Assembly (NCBI GenBank): GCA_036274675.1
Contig: DASUFE010000127.1
Coordinates: forward strand, 1 to 6,218
Origin: DASUFE01 sp036274675
GTDB lineage: Bacteria > Pseudomonadota > Gammaproteobacteria > HTCC5015
Length of the DNA stretch: 6,218 nt
Direction of reading: 5' to 3'
In this document: piece after piece, positions 5,289-6,218 of the stretch
How positions within the stretch are numbered: the first letter of the stretch is position 1
Layout: each line of letters opens with the position of its first letter
Translations under genes and position numbers: made by a program
The notes under the pieces: model-generated
What the model was told of the DNA's origin: nothing
Database searches by the model: none
The model's input: the letters and a program-made list of their open reading frames with translations, nothing else

Positions 5289-5816
5289 ATGCTGGAACGA
5301 CTGATCGAGAAATCCCTGTTTGCAAGCCGCTGGCTGCTGGCCCCGCTTTACCTCGGGCTGTCGCTGACACTGCTCGCACTCGGCGTCAAGTTCTTCCAGG
5401 AAATCATCCACGTGTTCGGGCGCCTCGTCGAACTGGGCGAAGCGGATCTCGTGCTGGTTATCCTGTCGCTGGTCGACATGACCCTGGTCGCCAGCCTGAT
5501 TATCATGGTGATGTTGAGCGGTTATGAGAATTTCGTTTCCAAACTCGAAGTCGATACGGGCAGCGACCGCCTGAGTTGGCTCGGCAAACTCGATGCCGGC
5601 ACGCTGAAGTTGAAGGTCGCCGCGTCGATCGTGGCCATCTCCTCGATCCACCTGCTCAGGGTATTTATGAAAACGGAGCAGATCCCCAACGACAAGATCA
5701 AGTGGTACGTCATCCTGCACATGACCTTCGTCTTCTCCGCGGTGCTGCTGGCGTTACTCGACAGGATGGCCTTTGCCGGTCACCGCGAAAATCATTCTGA
5801 AAAATCCGGGACCTGA
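5289..5816 (+). CDS. yqhA: UPF0114 inner-membrane protein, YqhA-like
   Basis: A 175-residue inner-membrane protein of the UPF0114 (YqhA) family, whose biochemical role is not established. Segments nearly identical to E. coli YqhA as I recall it include ASRWLLAP (12-19), KFFQEIIHV (34-42), LSLVDMTLV (59-67), MVMLSGYENFVS (73-84) and KVAASIVAISSIHLLRVFM (109-127). Hydrophobic helices lie at about 16-36, 53-77 and 137-158, with a more amphipathic one at 108-126. It is about ten residues longer than the E. coli protein because of a polar tail. ATG 5289 gives the family N-terminus; the frame stays open upstream to 5001, but that part overlaps the TetR gene and lacks family similarity. No Shine-Dalgarno precedes the ATG. 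It follows the TetR gene by 44 bp and converges with the thioredoxin-fold gene, the stop codons being 8 bp apart. Confidence 0.92.
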   Translation: MLERLIEKSLFASRWLLAPLYLGLSLTLLALGVKFFQEIIHVFGRLVELGEADLVLVILSLVDMTLVASLIIMVMLSGYENFVSKLEVDTGSDRLSWLGKLDAGTLKLKVAASIVAISSIHLLRVFMKTEQIPNDKIKWYVILHMTFVFSAVLLALLDRMAFAGHRENHSEKSGT

Positions 5817-5824
5817 ACGAGGCT

Positions 5825-6218
5825 TCAGCCTGTCGCGGGTTCTGCCAGCAATTCCCTGATTTTTACTTCGATCGCCTGCGCTCGTTTGTCACCCGCGTGC
5901 GTTTCTCCGACAAATGCCGCGCGTACAAAGCCCTTGCGGTCTATAAGGTAAAATGCCGGCCAGTAACTATTGCCCATGGCGTTCCAGTAGCGGAAATCAT
6001 TGTCGATCATCACCGGATGCCGCAACCCGAATTCGACAATCTTCTTTTCGACATCGGCCCGCACCCGCTCATGATCGAATTCGGGAGAATGTACCCCGAT
6101 CACGCGCAAGTCTGAGTTTTTGAACGTCTCCTCCAGACCGGTCAGCCACGGGAATGAGCGATAACAGTTCCAGCAATCGAAAGTCCAGAAATCGATCAGC
6201 AGGACATTGCCCCGCAAT
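5825..6218 (-). CDS. Thioredoxin-fold protein, TlpA/DipZ-like redoxin (5' end outside window)
   Basis: The C-terminal 130 residues of a thioredoxin-like protein; the reading frame runs off the right edge, and the TTG at 6217 is an ordinary Leu codon in the GNVLLIDFW strand, not a start. The active-site motif is C-W-N-C within DFWTFDCWNCYRSFPWL (fragment residues 9-25), and the cis-proline is P87 in SYWPAFYLID. The pattern FW-x(3)-CxNC, then VIGVHSPEF, then DNDFRYWNAMGNSYWPAFYLID, is that of thioredoxin domains of the DipZ / cytochrome-c-biogenesis group, which usually act in the periplasm as disulfide reductants or oxidants. The protein ends right after the fold, so either it is a short exported thioredoxin or the fragment is the last domain of a longer CcdA fusion; the missing N-terminus decides. 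It converges with the yqhA-like gene. Confidence 0.88.
   Translation of the reverse strand, partial: LRGNVLLIDFWTFDCWNCYRSFPWLTGLEETFKNSDLRVIGVHSPEFDHERVRADVEKKIVEFGLRHPVMIDNDFRYWNAMGNSYWPAFYLIDRKGFVRAAFVGETHAGDKRAQAIEVKIRELLAEPATG

Noticed and set aside
4569..5830. Inverted 11-bp match: GGCTGAAGCCT at 4569-4579 and its complement at 5820-5830, flanking the TetR-yqhA block
   Set aside because: Both are short self-palindromic sequences, and several 11-bp matches are expected by chance in a window of this size; there are no target duplications or transposase genes.
5820..5831. AGGCT-TC-AGCCT as a terminator between convergent genes
   Set aside because: The loop would be only two bases, the stem is five pairs and overlaps a stop codon, and no T-run follows on either strand.

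Overview
The window looks like a chromosomal segment of a Gram-negative gammaproteobacterium of moderately high GC. The gene set supports this: a PilH-type receiver, QueG, a UPF0114/YqhA membrane protein very close to the enterobacterial form, a fructosamine-kinase-family protein and a NemR-like TetR regulator. A Methylococcales-like or related environmental lineage is a guess that the sequence alone cannot settle.

Layout. Positions 1-318 hold part of a CRISPR array: five 37-nt repeats and four complete spacers of exactly 30 nt, with the left end cut by the window. No cas gene is present. A gene-free stretch (319-614) carries a possible promoter for a secreted protein of seven repeats (615-1895, +) that reads as a PLL-type, lectin-like beta-propeller. 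A 200-bp convergent intergenic region follows with three stem-loops; one is a strong intrinsic terminator for the minus-strand gene pilH (2096-2464). Divergent from pilH, on the plus strand, are a fructosamine-kinase-family gene (2522-3400) and queG (3435-4514). Next come a TetR-family repressor gene (4621-5244), with a promoter and palindromic operator directly upstream, and a yqhA-like gene (5289-5816). At the right edge, a minus-strand thioredoxin-fold gene (5825-6218, 5' end outside the window) converges on yqhA.

How the genes relate. This is mostly a patchwork of independent housekeeping and accessory units, not one pathway. The fructosamine-kinase-like protein (repair of glycated proteins) and QueG (last step of tRNA queuosine synthesis) are only 34 bp apart and may be partly co-transcribed, although queG has its own near-perfect -10 box. 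The TetR protein carries the conserved Ser-Gly-Cys motif of NemR-type electrophile/redox sensors, and its operator has the ACCGACCGGT core I associate with that family, so autoregulation is likely. The items most worth a second look are the CRISPR array of unassigned type, the secreted propeller, the TetR operator, and the -10 boxes lying almost on the start codons of queG and yqhA.
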